NCBI RefSeq assembly: GCF_003412455.1
Contig: NZ_QTJU01000002.1
Span: forward strand, 310,001-374,000
Origin: Deminuibacter soli
GTDB taxonomy: Bacteria > Bacteroidota > Bacteroidia > Chitinophagales > Chitinophagaceae
Reading direction: 5' to 3'
DNA length: 64,000 nucleotides
The notes beneath the pieces were generated by a model. It was not told the DNA's origin, searched no databases, and saw only the letters and a program-made list of their open reading frames with translations. This document shows positions 37,710-46,826 of the stretch, in pieces. Position numbers and translations under genes: made by a program. How positions within the stretch are numbered: the first letter of the stretch is position 1; every line of letters starts with the position of its first letter.

Positions 37710-39059
37710 ATGTTATTAGCTATCGATTGGGGTAGTGTTGGCGTAAAGACATTACAGTTTATTCTTTCATTCTCCATACTGGTAACCCTGCACGAATTCG
37801 GGCATTTCATTACTGCCCGTATATTCAAATGCCGCGTTGAAAAATTCTACCTGTTCTTTAACCCATGGTTCAGTCTCTGGAAAAAGAAAGTAGGCGATAC
37901 CGAATATGGCATTGGCTGGCTGCCAGTGGGCGGTTACGTGAAAATAAGCGGTATGATTGACGAGAGTATGGACAAGGAGCAAATGAAACAGGCTCCGCAG
38001 CCATACGAATTCCGTTCTAAACCAGCCTGGCAGCGTTTGATTATTATGACTGCCGGTGTTATTGTAAACGTACTGCTGGCGATTGTTATTTTCATTGGTA
38101 TTTTATGGACATGGGGTGATGAATACATACCCGTTAAAAACCTGCATTATGGCATCCAGGTCGATTCGCTCGGCAAAAAAATTGGTATGCAGGATGGCGA
38201 CAAAATTGTAGCTGTTGCCGGCAAACCTGTTGAAAGGGTTGGTACAGTAGCCGCAGAAGTAATTATGCGCGAAGCCAAAGACATTACCGTTGAACGCAAT
38301 GGCACGCAGCTTACCCTGCCTTTGCCCGCTGGTTTTATAGGACAGCTAAACCGTAACAGGGGCGGCGGTTTTACCTATATACGCATACCGATGATCATAG
38401 ATTCAATCGGTGAAAAAGCAAGAATAGTAGAAGGCACGATAGCCAAAGGCGATACCCTGATAGGGTTTGATACACGCACTGTGCACTACAGTACTGACCT
38501 GCAGAACATGCCCATGCCACTTGACAAAACGGTGCAGCTTACTTTAAAACGCAATGGTACAGATACTGTAAAAGCGAAAGTATATTTCGATAACAAAGGC
38601 CGTGATTTTATCAGCATGAAATCACCCTACCAGGTGCTGGGCAGTGTAAAGATAAACTACACCCTCGCTGAAGCCATCCCTGCAGGTGCCGTTCGTTGCA
38701 AGGAAACACTTTCCAAATACATCCGCAACCTGAAACAGCTGTTTACTTCAAAAGAAGTGAAAGCACAGGATTCGCTGGGCAGTCTCATCAGCATTGGCGA
38801 TGCATTCCCGAGTGTATGGGACTGGACAAGTTTCTGGACGCTGACTGCGGTGTTCTCCATCATCCTGGCGTTTATGAACATTCTGCCGATCCCTGCGCTT
38901 GATGGCGGTCATGCACTGTTTACACTCGTGGAAATGATCACGGGCCGTAAGCCAAGCGACAAGTTTATGGAGTATGCGCAAACAGCAGGCATGGTATTGC
39001 TGCTGGGTTTAATGGTGTATGCAATGGGACTTGATTTCTGGCGTTTGTTCCGGAAATAA
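37710..39059 (+). CDS. rseP: RIP metalloprotease RseP (site-2 protease)
   Basis: Intramembrane zinc protease that releases regulators by cutting membrane-spanning segments. 449 residues from the ATG at 37710; an upstream start at 37665 would add 15 residues and is less likely. The zinc motif HEFGH is at residues 28-32, PDZ-type domains occupy the middle (GMQDGDKIVAVAGKPVE), and the third zinc ligand lies in NILPIPALDGGHA. Four membrane segments. About 280 bases separate it from dxr, holding no gene. Confidence 0.95.
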   Translation: MLLAIDWGSVGVKTLQFILSFSILVTLHEFGHFITARIFKCRVEKFYLFFNPWFSLWKKKVGDTEYGIGWLPVGGYVKISGMIDESMDKEQMKQAPQPYEFRSKPAWQRLIIMTAGVIVNVLLAIVIFIGILWTWGDEYIPVKNLHYGIQVDSLGKKIGMQDGDKIVAVAGKPVERVGTVAAEVIMREAKDITVERNGTQLTLPLPAGFIGQLNRNRGGGFTYIRIPMIIDSIGEKARIVEGTIAKGDTLIGFDTRTVHYSTDLQNMPMPLDKTVQLTLKRNGTDTVKAKVYFDNKGRDFISMKSPYQVLGSVKINYTLAEAIPAGAVRCKETLSKYIRNLKQLFTSKEVKAQDSLGSLISIGDAFPSVWDWTSFWTLTAVFSIILAFMNILPIPALDGGHALFTLVEMITGRKPSDKFMEYAQTAGMVLLLGLMVYAMGLDFWRLFRK

Positions 39060-39078
39060 GCCGGTTTAAAATAATTGG

Positions 39079-39118
39079 AAAAGCGCGGGCCGTTCACATG
39101 GTCCGCGCTTTATATTTG
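39079..39118 (+). terminator. Terminator after rseP
   Basis: Stem AAAGCGCGG/TCCGCGCTTT with a longer loop and T-rich end, about 25 bases after the rseP stop. Confidence 0.6.
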
Positions 39119-39133
39119 TGCCAAACAAGGCGT

Positions 39134-39358
39134 ATGGAAGACTTTATTATAGACGTAACACTGATAGAAGAGTGGCAAACCATCCGCGATATTCCTGCAC
39201 TGGATTTGCTTTTTGAAAAGGCCAAGCGGCATATTACCGGTGGCGGTGATGTGGGCCTGGTGCGTTCCCGCCCGGATGGCAGCGTAGCCCGTTTTGACAC
39301 CATTAGCACTGCAGCCGATTTAGCGGCTTATAGAGACGGTGTGTACAAATACCTTTAA
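39134..39358 (+). CDS. Small conserved-looking protein, unknown
   Basis: 74 residues from the ATG at 39134 (EDFIIDVTLIEEW), with a helix-rich N-terminus and a C-terminal segment ADLAAYRDGVYKYL. Acidic and soluble, no known motif. Its protein-like composition and position right after the rseP terminator support a real gene. The 260 bases downstream (39359-39619) hold nothing I recognise. Confidence 0.5.
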   Translation: MEDFIIDVTLIEEWQTIRDIPALDLLFEKAKRHITGGGDVGLVRSRPDGSVARFDTISTAADLAAYRDGVYKYL

Positions 39359-39619
39359 GTAGCCCAGCTGGTAAGGTCTGCGCCCCTGGATGCCCGTGTT
39401 TTTACCTCCTGCGCCATTTGGGAACAAACATGCGGTGATAGCGCAGCCTGCTGATGTAATTAGGTTGCGTATGGTCGCCAGTAATTATCCATGTCCCTTA
39501 CATAAATATGGATCTTGCCTTTTAACTGGCTTGGTACCGCCGCATGCGAAAAGGTAACCAGTTGAACAATGTGAAAATTTGTTAATTTAAATCATGGTAC
39601 AGGCTATAAAGCAGGGCGT

Positions 39620-40054
39620 TTATTTCAGCAGCAGTTTCGCGAATTTTTCCAGCTCGGTTAGTTCGGCCGGTGTAAGCGCTTCGTTGTTGCTGAACTTTGC
39701 CTTGAAAAAAAGTACCCGTTTATGTGCAGGATATTTAACCAGGATGGCTTCAATGGTTTGTTCTGTTTGCGCCTGTGTGTCATCTGCCGCAGGGGCTGCC
39801 GGCACAGGCTTTTCCGATTTGTACCGGGTAGGCATTTTAAGAATAATGCTTTCGAGTGTAGCCAGCCAGGCGGAAGACAGATCTGGCACTTTTTGCGCAA
39901 TCTGGAACAGGCCCTGCAGCTGTTTCTTGCTAAGGCTGCCACGCTCTTCATACTGGTGCATCAGGCTCATCACAAACAGCTTGTCGGGATTGTATGCATA
40001 GCAGGCATCCAGTATTTTCTCAATAATATCTACCTCCGGCTTTTTCTTTTGCAT
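39620..40054 (-). CDS. Hypothetical helical protein
   Basis: 144 residues, mostly helical and charged: a lysine-rich start (QKKKPEVDIIEKILDACY), a Pro/Ala linker around residues 80-95, and a C-terminal acidic helical part (EALTPAELTELEKFAKLLLK). No signal peptide or enzyme motif. The two halves on either side of the linker may be separate small domains. Function unknown. Confidence 0.5.
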   Translation of the reverse strand: MQKKKPEVDIIEKILDACYAYNPDKLFVMSLMHQYEERGSLSKKQLQGLFQIAQKVPDLSSAWLATLESIILKMPTRYKSEKPVPAAPAADDTQAQTEQTIEAILVKYPAHKRVLFFKAKFSNNEALTPAELTELEKFAKLLLK

Positions 40055-40167
40055 ACACTTGTATTAATTATCCCTTTTGTTGATTGTTTGCGTGATTACC
40101 ATGCAATACTACAATAATTCGCTAATTTGGGGTTTTGTCAAATGAACAACAGCACCCAAACTCATGT

Positions 40168-41001
40168 ATGAAATATAGAATACTACTGCTTATTGTACTG
40201 TTCGCCGCTTCCCGGTTTTCGTTTGCGCAAACGGACAGTATGCCCCGGAAAATTTATAAGGTAAAGGTAAAGTACGAATTACCGGCAGGTATACTGGGGC
40301 TTGCAGCCTCCACCATCGGGTATAAAAAACTGGCAACCGTATCAAACATGTCGGCAGCAGATGTGGCCAAGCTCAATCCCAACGACATCAATTCGTTTGA
40401 CAGGCCCATTGCTTTTAAAGACCCAAGCAAGTTTCACTCGGCAGATAAAACGGCTGATTTTTTCCTGAACTTTTCTATTGTGAGCCCGATAGTGCTGGCG
40501 CTGGATAAGAAGATACGGCATGACTGGCTGGACCTGATCACGCTGTATACCGTGACACATACGTTTGACAATGCTTTATATTTCATCGGTACATTTTCGG
40601 TGAGAAGACCAAGGCCGCTAACCTATAACCCCAAAGTGCCCATTGAGCAAAAAACGGGTGATGGCAAAAGCAATTCCTTTTTCAGCGGGCATGTGGGCTT
40701 TAGTTCTGCCGCAACTTTTTATGCCGTAAAGGTGTACACCGATTATCACCAGATTAAAGGATGGAAGCGTATTTTCTTTTACAGTGTGGCCGCCATACCG
40801 CCGGCACTCGTGGGTTATTACCGCATGCAGGGCGGCAGGCATTTTAAGACAGATGTACTGGTGGGCTTCCTGGCAGGCGGTTCAGCAGGCATCCTGGTAC
40901 CTGAATTGCATCGCATTAAAAAGAAACACGAAAACATTTCCTTTGCGCCCTATTTCACGCCGGGCGGCACAGGTGGTTTAACCTTCGCGATGGCTTTTTA
41001 A
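40168..41001 (+). CDS. PAP2-family phosphatase
   Basis: 277 residues from the ATG at 40168 (KYRILLLIVLFAAS), with a signal peptide ending in FSFAQ; an upstream frame to 40135 lacks that. The three acid-phosphatase motifs are visible: RRPRPL, SFFSGHVGFSSA, and YYRMQGGRHFKTD with the histidine-aspartate pair. Probably acts in the envelope on lipid phosphates. The substrate could be phosphatidic acid or undecaprenyl diphosphate; the sequence does not say. Confidence 0.85.
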   Translation: MKYRILLLIVLFAASRFSFAQTDSMPRKIYKVKVKYELPAGILGLAASTIGYKKLATVSNMSAADVAKLNPNDINSFDRPIAFKDPSKFHSADKTADFFLNFSIVSPIVLALDKKIRHDWLDLITLYTVTHTFDNALYFIGTFSVRRPRPLTYNPKVPIEQKTGDGKSNSFFSGHVGFSSAATFYAVKVYTDYHQIKGWKRIFFYSVAAIPPALVGYYRMQGGRHFKTDVLVGFLAGGSAGILVPELHRIKKKHENISFAPYFTPGGTGGLTFAMAF

Positions 41002-41136
41002 AATCAGTGTAAATGGCAATCATTCGATGCCAGTCACCAGTTGTTTGATGATGGCAAATTCCTGGTGCTGTGGAAGAAAACACCGAAAGGATGGAAGATG
41101 TTCCGCGATTCGTTCAGCAGCAACCGGCCACAGTAG
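41002..41136 (+). pseudogene. C-terminal remnant of a DUF4440/SnoaL-like gene
   Basis: Directly after the PAP2 stop an open frame encodes a tail ending DDGKFLVLWKKTPKG and WKMFRDSFSSNRPQ, the typical C-terminus of SnoaL/DUF4440 (NTF2-fold) proteins. There is no start or N-terminal domain, and the PAP2 gene occupies the place of the missing part. Looks like a gene truncated by a deletion. Confidence 0.5.
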
Positions 41137-41159
41137 CGTTAGTACAATAGCAATAAGCA

Positions 41160-41188
41160 GAGGCTGAAGTCACTTCAGCCTTTTTGCG
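41160..41188 (+). terminator. Terminator downstream of the PAP2 region
   Basis: Perfect 9-bp stem AGGCTGAAG/CTTCAGCCT with a 3-base loop and five T; it would end transcripts from PAP2 and the DUF4440 remnant. Confidence 0.85.
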
Positions 41189-41215
41189 TTAGGGGTGGTG
41201 GGTATGGGCAGGTGT

Positions 41216-41662
41216 TTAAAGCGAGAAATAACAGATCCACCCGATGAAGAAAAGCTGCAATGGGATTCTGAATACCAGGTACCTTGCGCCCGGTCCATTG
41301 TGGGTGGCTTTCTCCATATTTACCCGGTTAAGTGCTGCATAAATATTGGCAGGCAACAGCAATATAAAAAGAACGATGAGGATAAAGGCAGCATATGGCC
41401 TTGTTGTTGGCAACAGCAGGGCGAAGCCAAGCAATACTTCTACAATGCCGGTGAGGTATACCAGTATTTTTTTATAGGGAACAAACGGCGGCATCATCAA
41501 TACCATTCCCCTGGTAAACAGGAAATGCCCGGATGCTGTTAAGCACAGCATAGCGCACATGGCCAGGTTGGCGCCAAATGTTAACTGCCAGCCGCCGGTG
41601 GTAAATTTTGCCAGTGCTGTATAAAGGCTAAAAACGGTGAGCAGGACTGTCAGCGGTTTCAT
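41216..41662 (-). CDS. DoxX-like membrane protein
   Basis: 148 residues from the ATG at 41662 with four hydrophobic segments and the DoxX-type end (ALLLPTTRPYAAFILIVLFILLLPANIYAAL, split here by its central proline, and PLQLFFIGWICYF). Inner-membrane protein of uncertain role, possibly in quinone or redox homeostasis. It lies 60 bases downstream of a Crp/Fnr regulator on the same strand, a common pairing in this family of bacteria, suggesting the regulator controls it. Confidence 0.75.
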   Translation of the reverse strand: MKPLTVLLTVFSLYTALAKFTTGGWQLTFGANLAMCAMLCLTASGHFLFTRGMVLMMPPFVPYKKILVYLTGIVEVLLGFALLLPTTRPYAAFILIVLFILLLPANIYAALNRVNMEKATHNGPGARYLVFRIPLQLFFIGWICYFSL

Positions 41663-41722
41663 TGTTAGTTGTTTTGCTGCTACAAAGTTCCACAATGAAA
41701 ACGGGGTATAAAATGATGTATG

Positions 41723-42307
41723 TTAGCTTCGCAGATGCAGTTTGCGGATGCGGCTGAGGCTTTCCGGTTGTATGCCCAGGTAAGAAGACAGGTGCTTCAC
41801 TGAAATGTTTTGTATCAGTACCGGGTTGCGTTGCATAAGCTGCACATATCTTTCTTCGGCGGTGAGTGAAAGCAGGTCCATTTCTTTGCGCAGGCGTTTG
41901 ATGTACTGGTATTCTGCTATCAGGCGTCCTACCTTTTCGCCGTTGTGGTATTTGGCGTAGAACTCCTGCAGAAATGTAAATGAAATGGCAGTTACATTGG
42001 TGGGTTCAAGCAGTTCAATAAAAATATTGCTGGGTTCACGTGTAATCAGCGAATAATAGGCAGTAACAAAATCGCCTTCAAACTGGAAGTCTACAGTGAA
42101 CTCTTTACCGTCTTTGATAAAATAGTTGCGCGTAGCGCCTTTGTCGAGAAAGTAGATAAAATGCTCCACCTGGCCTTCCCTGATCAGGTAATCGCCCTTA
42201 CTGAAACTTTTGTGCAGGAGCTTTTCAGAGAAGTCTTTCCATTCTGTTTCCTGCAGCGGCAGAAAAGAAAAGATGGCTTGCTGAATACCGGCAAAATCAG
42301 GCTGCAT
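41723..42307 (-). CDS. Crp/Fnr-family transcriptional regulator
   Basis: 194 residues from the ATG at 42307. The N-terminal part is a cyclic-nucleotide-binding-like beta barrel (FSKGDYLIREGQVEHFIYFLDKG, split by D). A connecting helix and a C-terminal winged-helix (NISVKHLSSYLGIQPESLSRIRK) follow. No Fe-S cysteines, so not an oxygen sensor of the Fnr kind. Typical of the short regulators found next to DoxX genes in Bacteroidota. Confidence 0.85.
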   Translation of the reverse strand: MQPDFAGIQQAIFSFLPLQETEWKDFSEKLLHKSFSKGDYLIREGQVEHFIYFLDKGATRNYFIKDGKEFTVDFQFEGDFVTAYYSLITREPSNIFIELLEPTNVTAISFTFLQEFYAKYHNGEKVGRLIAEYQYIKRLRKEMDLLSLTAEERYVQLMQRNPVLIQNISVKHLSSYLGIQPESLSRIRKLHLRS

Positions 42308-42372
42308 AAACAACAGGTTGTGTTGCTGAAGGTAAGCACTAATACGTAAACACTAATACGTAAACAATCCGT

Positions 42373-42528
42373 TTACCATATTTTATCTGTCATAAAGCTA
42401 TTGGGGTTAAACGGGTTCAAACAAGGATTGCAGTCGGCGCGCCGGCTGTGCCGGCCGGCAAATAAAAGTATTGCAATCATTAACAATAGCAGGGTAAATA
42501 AGAATATGTGTTTCATTTGTTGTGACAT
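42373..42528 (-). CDS. Possible single-span membrane microprotein
   Basis: 51 codons from the ATG at 42528 (SQQMKHIFLFTLLLLM), with one strong hydrophobic helix (KHIFLFTLLLLMIAILLF) and a short tail with CNPC and FNPN. Immediately downstream of the PEP-mutase-like gene (10-base gap) on the same strand, so it could be the last member of that transcript. Too short to be certain. Confidence 0.4.
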   Translation of the reverse strand: MSQQMKHIFLFTLLLLMIAILLFAGRHSRRADCNPCLNPFNPNSFMTDKIW

Positions 42529-42538
42529 TGGTGAATGC

Positions 42539-43315
42539 TTAGGAGAAAAGCGGGGAGAAGCTTTGGGCCGAAACAATTGCCTGCGCAAGGGCTGTAGCTG
42601 TTTGGTATGTTTTGCTGAACAGGAATGGCCCCATGCTGGCCCTTTTAACACCCAACTGCTGCAGGGCTTCAAAGCCGGGTAAGCCGGGCACACACATTAC
42701 ATTTATTGGCAGGCTGGTGTTTTGTACGGCTGCTGCAATATCGGCCGGTTCGCTGATGCAGGGCAGGAAAATGGCATCTGCTCCTGTTGTTTGGTACAGT
42801 TGTAACCTGCGGTTTGTTTCATCCTGTTTACCGGGAACATTGAGCAGGTAGGTATCGCAGCGGATAGTAATAAACAGGTCCAGCCCTTCTGCTGCAAGCC
42901 TGTTTTTGATATAGGCAATCGTGCCTGCAAATGTCCCGGCGTTTTTCAATATTCTTACAGCAGAGATAACAGATGAATCTTCTATATTAATGCCCGCTAC
43001 ACCGAGGTTGATTAACTGTAAAATATTGGCATAGATTGCTTCGGGGGTATTGCCATAACCCATCTCCATGTCGACCGTTAAGGGTATTTGTATGGCGGCC
43101 TGTATGCGTTTAATTACAAACAGGTAATCTTCAAAAGGCATGTCCTCTCCATCCTGGTAGCCCAGGCTATTGGCTACTGCTGCGCTGGATGTGCCAACTG
43201 CTGCGAATTGGTGCTCCTGGAAAAGCTGTGCGCTTTTAACATCCCAGGCATTGGGCAGAATGAATAAACTGTCTGACTGATGTAATGATCTGAATGTTGC
43301 TGCAAGTGGTAACAT
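42539..43315 (-). CDS. Isocitrate lyase/PEP mutase-superfamily protein
   Basis: 258 residues from the ATG at 43315 (LPLAATFRSLHQ); the longer frame to 43384 is rejected. TIM-barrel family features are LPNAWDVKSAQLF, VGTSSAAVANSLG, VDMEMGYGNT (metal-binding acidic residues) and GINIEDSS. Lyases of the family have KKCGH, which is absent, so it is not an isocitrate or methylisocitrate lyase; a phosphonopyruvate or oxaloacetate-type hydrolase is possible. Cytoplasmic. Confidence 0.8.
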   Translation of the reverse strand: MLPLAATFRSLHQSDSLFILPNAWDVKSAQLFQEHQFAAVGTSSAAVANSLGYQDGEDMPFEDYLFVIKRIQAAIQIPLTVDMEMGYGNTPEAIYANILQLINLGVAGINIEDSSVISAVRILKNAGTFAGTIAYIKNRLAAEGLDLFITIRCDTYLLNVPGKQDETNRRLQLYQTTGADAIFLPCISEPADIAAAVQNTSLPINVMCVPGLPGFEALQQLGVKRASMGPFLFSKTYQTATALAQAIVSAQSFSPLFS

Positions 43316-43428
43316 GATTTCGCTGTTTAAAAGAAATAATTTGTTTACTGTTAGCAGGCAATGATGCCTGCTTTTCAGATTCAAAATTATTTACACAGCA
43401 AACCGTGGAATTGTACAAAACAGAACAA

Positions 43429-44244
43429 CTAGTTACTGGTAGCTGCCAGTGTTATGGGAGAGCTGTCAAACGCATAACCGGAGGGTGTTAAACCGGTGAA
43501 TGATTTAAACTCCCTGATAAAATGCGACTGGTCAAAGTAACCGCAATCGTAAGCGATGGATGTTAGGGAAGTATCTTTTTTGGTAATCAACCGCAGGCTG
43601 TTTTGAAAGCGGTGTATTTTGCTGTACAGCTTTGGGGTAAGGCCGGTATATTGTACAAAGAGTTTTTGCAGGTAACGTGAGGTAATACCATAACGCAATG
43701 CCACATTGTCGATGTTATCAAAGAAATCGGCACGGCGCAGTTCAAGCATCACATCATTCACCACAGCCAGTCTACCGAATTTTGTTTCAGACGCAGAAAG
43801 CTGGTTCAGCAAATAGTTTTCGACAAGTTCAATGCGTTTGTGCCAGTTGCTGGTATCCTGCAGTTGGGCATAGAGGTCGTTTACCGGTGTGCCGGACAAA
43901 TGACTGAAATCAACCACCTGGTTGTTAAACAGGTCTATCTTATCGTTCAGGAAACAGACTGCGGCGTGCGGGAAAAAGCGGATGCCCAGCATGGTGTTTT
44001 TCCCGATGGATTTAACCTGCAGGGGTTTAATGATCTGGCCCCACAGCTCAATAGATGGGGTAGTGGTGAAACCGGTATCTGTTGCTGTTTGCCAGTTACC
44101 TGTTCCGAGGTTGAAGATAATTTCCATACAGCCGCTGGGGAAAACAGTGTCTTCAAATGTAGTAGCCACATCCGATTCGTAGATGTAGTAACATTTTACA
44201 TACTGTTTCAACCTGTTTCCCGGGCTGATTTCGTTATACTTCAT
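43429..44244 (-). CDS. AraC-family transcriptional regulator
   Basis: 271 residues. The N-terminal ligand-binding part contains FPSGCMEIIFNLG. The C-terminal double helix-turn-helix (about residues 165-265) has the family signature SLTSIAYDCGYFDQSHFIREFKSFTGLTPSGY, split here by its glycines. Divergent from the GNAT gene and upstream of the PEP-mutase-like gene; either could be its target. Confidence 0.88.
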   Translation of the reverse strand: MKYNEISPGNRLKQYVKCYYIYESDVATTFEDTVFPSGCMEIIFNLGTGNWQTATDTGFTTTPSIELWGQIIKPLQVKSIGKNTMLGIRFFPHAAVCFLNDKIDLFNNQVVDFSHLSGTPVNDLYAQLQDTSNWHKRIELVENYLLNQLSASETKFGRLAVVNDVMLELRRADFFDNIDNVALRYGITSRYLQKLFVQYTGLTPKLYSKIHRFQNSLRLITKKDTSLTSIAYDCGYFDQSHFIREFKSFTGLTPSGYAFDSSPITLAATSN

Positions 44245-44443
44245 AACTGTAGCAAGGTTTGTGGGCAGGCAATGCCTGACGGTTAAAGATACGAAGTGAA
44301 ATTAGTAAGCTGTGTCCCGGGAAAATTGCATAAATCGGAACAAGTGCGGCTGTGGAAATATTGTAATTTGTTGGTAATGAGATACTGCCCTTGTGGAGCA
44401 ATGTGCTCATCTAATTTCGATATATTGTAACAGAATATTAAAA

Positions 44444-44935
44444 ATGCAAACACCCATCACCACCGGCAGACTTTCTATAGAGCGTTTATCTGTAAGCGAT
44501 AGTGCTTTTATGGTTGAACTGCTCAATTCAAAAGGGTGGCTTGCATTTATTGGTGAGCGGCATGTTCATTCAAAAGAAGATGCCGAGGCTTATATCAACA
44601 AAATTAATGGAACACCCAACTTTACTTACCTGGTGGTTAAGCTGAAAGAGAACAGGCTTCCCATCGGTATTATATCACTGATACAACGGGATTACCTTCC
44701 GCATATTGACCTGGGCTTTGCATTGCTGCCTGGTTTTATGGGTGCAGGTTACGCTTATGAAGGTGCCCATGCGGTAATGGAGCACATGTTGCAAAACGTT
44801 GAAAAGCTGCTGGCCATTGCGCTTCCACAGAATACCAGTTCCATACAACTGCTGCAAAAGCTGGGTTTTGCTTATGAAGAGGCGGTAACTGTTAACAATG
44901 AAGTGTTGCATGTGTATGCGATACACCGTAAATAA
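44444..44935 (+). CDS. GNAT-family N-acetyltransferase
   Basis: 163 residues from the ATG at 44444 (QTPITTGRLSIERLS). The fold order and the acetyl-CoA loop region (LLPGFMGAGYAYEGAHAVMEHM, split here) are those of RimJ/RimL-type acetyltransferases: LGFALLPGFMGAGYA then NTSSIQLLQKLGFAYEE. Substrate unknown; ribosomal protein or small-molecule amine. Divergent from the AraC regulator. Confidence 0.85.
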   Translation: MQTPITTGRLSIERLSVSDSAFMVELLNSKGWLAFIGERHVHSKEDAEAYINKINGTPNFTYLVVKLKENRLPIGIISLIQRDYLPHIDLGFALLPGFMGAGYAYEGAHAVMEHMLQNVEKLLAIALPQNTSSIQLLQKLGFAYEEAVTVNNEVLHVYAIHRK

Positions 44936-45009
44936 GTACAACATCACTGAATTGCTTCAATGATGCTGTACACTACTACTATGTTACTTTTTAAATACAG
45001 GCCGGGTGC

Positions 45010-45102
45010 TTACAACTGCTGTGCTGCCTTGTAAATAAAGCCGGCTACTTTTGCCGGTTGCGACACCATGTGCACATGACTGGCCTTGAGTTCAGTATAA
45101 TG
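45010..45102 (-). pseudogene. C-terminal remnant of an alpha/beta hydrolase
   Basis: On the minus strand the frame reads HYTELKASHVHMVSQ then PAKVAGFIYKAAQQL-stop, the usual last 30 residues of an alpha/beta hydrolase, with the catalytic-histidine region ASHV. No N-terminal part precedes it; the aldehyde dehydrogenase gene begins just upstream. A remnant left by deletion is the simplest explanation. Confidence 0.45.
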
Positions 45103-45113
45103 TATGTGTGCAA

Positions 45114-46529
45114 TTATGCGATTAGTGTTTTAGGCTCCAGGAATTCAGTCAGCCCATAGTTGCCGTTTTCGCGCCCTAAGCCGGAGTTTTTGTAGCCGCC
45201 GAAAGGTGCCAATGCATCGTGTTTGAGGGTATTGATGAGCACCCTGCCTGCCTTTAGCTGCGCGGCTACATTTTCAGCCCTGGGTATATCGGTGGCGTTG
45301 ATGTAGGCCATGAGACCATAGTCGGAATCGTTGGCGATGTCAATGGCTTCCTGCTCAGTGGTGTAAGCTATTACAGCGAGTACGGGGCCAAAGATCTCTT
45401 CCTGTGCAATGCGCATCTGGTTGGTGACGCCTGTAAATATGGTGGGCTTCAGGTAATAGCCTTTTTCCAGCCCTTCGGGGTGGCCGGGGCCACCGTACAG
45501 CAGTTCTGCACCCGCTGCCATGCCTGCGGCGATGTATTGCTGAATACGGTCGTATTGCTTTTGGCTGGCTACGGGGCCTACTTTCGTTGCTTCGTTGTAG
45601 GGGCTGCCTACCTTGAATTGCTGTGCTTCGTGCAGCAGCCTGGTTTTTACTTCATCGAGGAGGGATGCGGGTACGAGCAGTCTTGAACCTGCAATACATG
45701 CCTGGCCATTGTTCATAAATGCGGCCTGTAATGCCCTGGGTATGGCGGTGTCGAGGTCTGCATCATCGAGGATAATATTGGCTGATTTACCACCGAGTTC
45801 GAGTGTTACCCTTTTCATGGTATCGATGGCCTGTTTGGCGAGGATCTTGCCTACAAGGGTAGAACCTGTAAAAGAAATTTTGGTAACGGCGGCACTTTGC
45901 ATGATGGCACGGCTGATGACATCGCCCCTGCCGTTGACCATGTTAACGACGCCGGGGGGCAAGCCTGCCATATCGATGCATTCCATGATAATCTGCGACT
46001 GCCAGGGACTGAACTCACTGGGTTTGAGCACCACGGTACAACCTGCGGCCAGTGCAGGCGCTACCTTCACGGCAATGGAGCCTGCGGTGGAATTCCAGGG
46101 CGTAAACAATGCTGCCACCCCAATGGGTTCCATGATCACGGTTGATTCGTTGACCTTTTGCTGAAAGGGGTAGCGTTCCATCACCGCAACATGGTTAAGG
46201 AAGGTAGTGGCTGCAAGCAGGTTCGACCATTTGGCGCGTTCCTTTGTGGCGCCGTATTCCAGCACGGTAATATCGATGAGGTCATCGATTCTTTTTACAA
46301 TTTCATCGTGTATGCGCTGTAAATAACCGGCGCGTTCGGCAAGGGTGGTGCGGCTGTATGTTTTCAGCGCTTCTGACGCGGCCTGTATGGCATTGGCGGT
46401 GTCTGTTTCATCTGCATAGGTGAGTTGTGCAATTACTTCTCCATCGAGCGGACTGGTGATTGCGGCAATTTCACTGCCATGTGGTTCAGCAAACCTGCCG
46501 TTGATGTAAATGCTTTTAATGTGTTTCAT
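45114..46529 (-). CDS. Aldehyde dehydrogenase family protein
   Basis: NAD(P)-dependent oxidation of an aldehyde to an acid. 471 residues from the ATG at 46529 (KHIKSIYINGRFAEPHG). Catalytic set: glutamate in TLELGGKSAN, cysteine in NNGQACIAGSRLL, cofactor-binding FTGSTLVGKIL, and the conserved NDSDYGLMAYI and EEIFGPVL regions. Substrate range cannot be predicted. About 300 bases upstream (46530-46826) hold no gene. Confidence 0.92.
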   Translation of the reverse strand: MKHIKSIYINGRFAEPHGSEIAAITSPLDGEVIAQLTYADETDTANAIQAASEALKTYSRTTLAERAGYLQRIHDEIVKRIDDLIDITVLEYGATKERAKWSNLLAATTFLNHVAVMERYPFQQKVNESTVIMEPIGVAALFTPWNSTAGSIAVKVAPALAAGCTVVLKPSEFSPWQSQIIMECIDMAGLPPGVVNMVNGRGDVISRAIMQSAAVTKISFTGSTLVGKILAKQAIDTMKRVTLELGGKSANIILDDADLDTAIPRALQAAFMNNGQACIAGSRLLVPASLLDEVKTRLLHEAQQFKVGSPYNEATKVGPVASQKQYDRIQQYIAAGMAAGAELLYGGPGHPEGLEKGYYLKPTIFTGVTNQMRIAQEEIFGPVLAVIAYTTEQEAIDIANDSDYGLMAYINATDIPRAENVAAQLKAGRVLINTLKHDALAPFGGYKNSGLGRENGNYGLTEFLEPKTLIA

Positions 46530-46826
46530 ATGTGTATTATAGAGTGAATAATTAAGATGTACCAATTATGCGCAAAGCTGTACATATACGGCCAATTGTG
46601 CAGGCACTTTAAGGGTGAAGCGGACAAAATACCAGGCGGGCAGGGCATTTCAGGCGGTGGCACGTATTGCTGGTATAAAAGGTGTAACCAGCTTTAGCCC
46701 TGCGGGAGGGTCCGGGAATTTGTGCAAGTGCCCCCTGTTTACTACTTTCACGCAAATTGTTTGTGTGCTGTTTTCTACTCCCGGAGTGCATGCCCGGCTG
46801 TGTTTAACAGCGCCTAATATTGCAAG

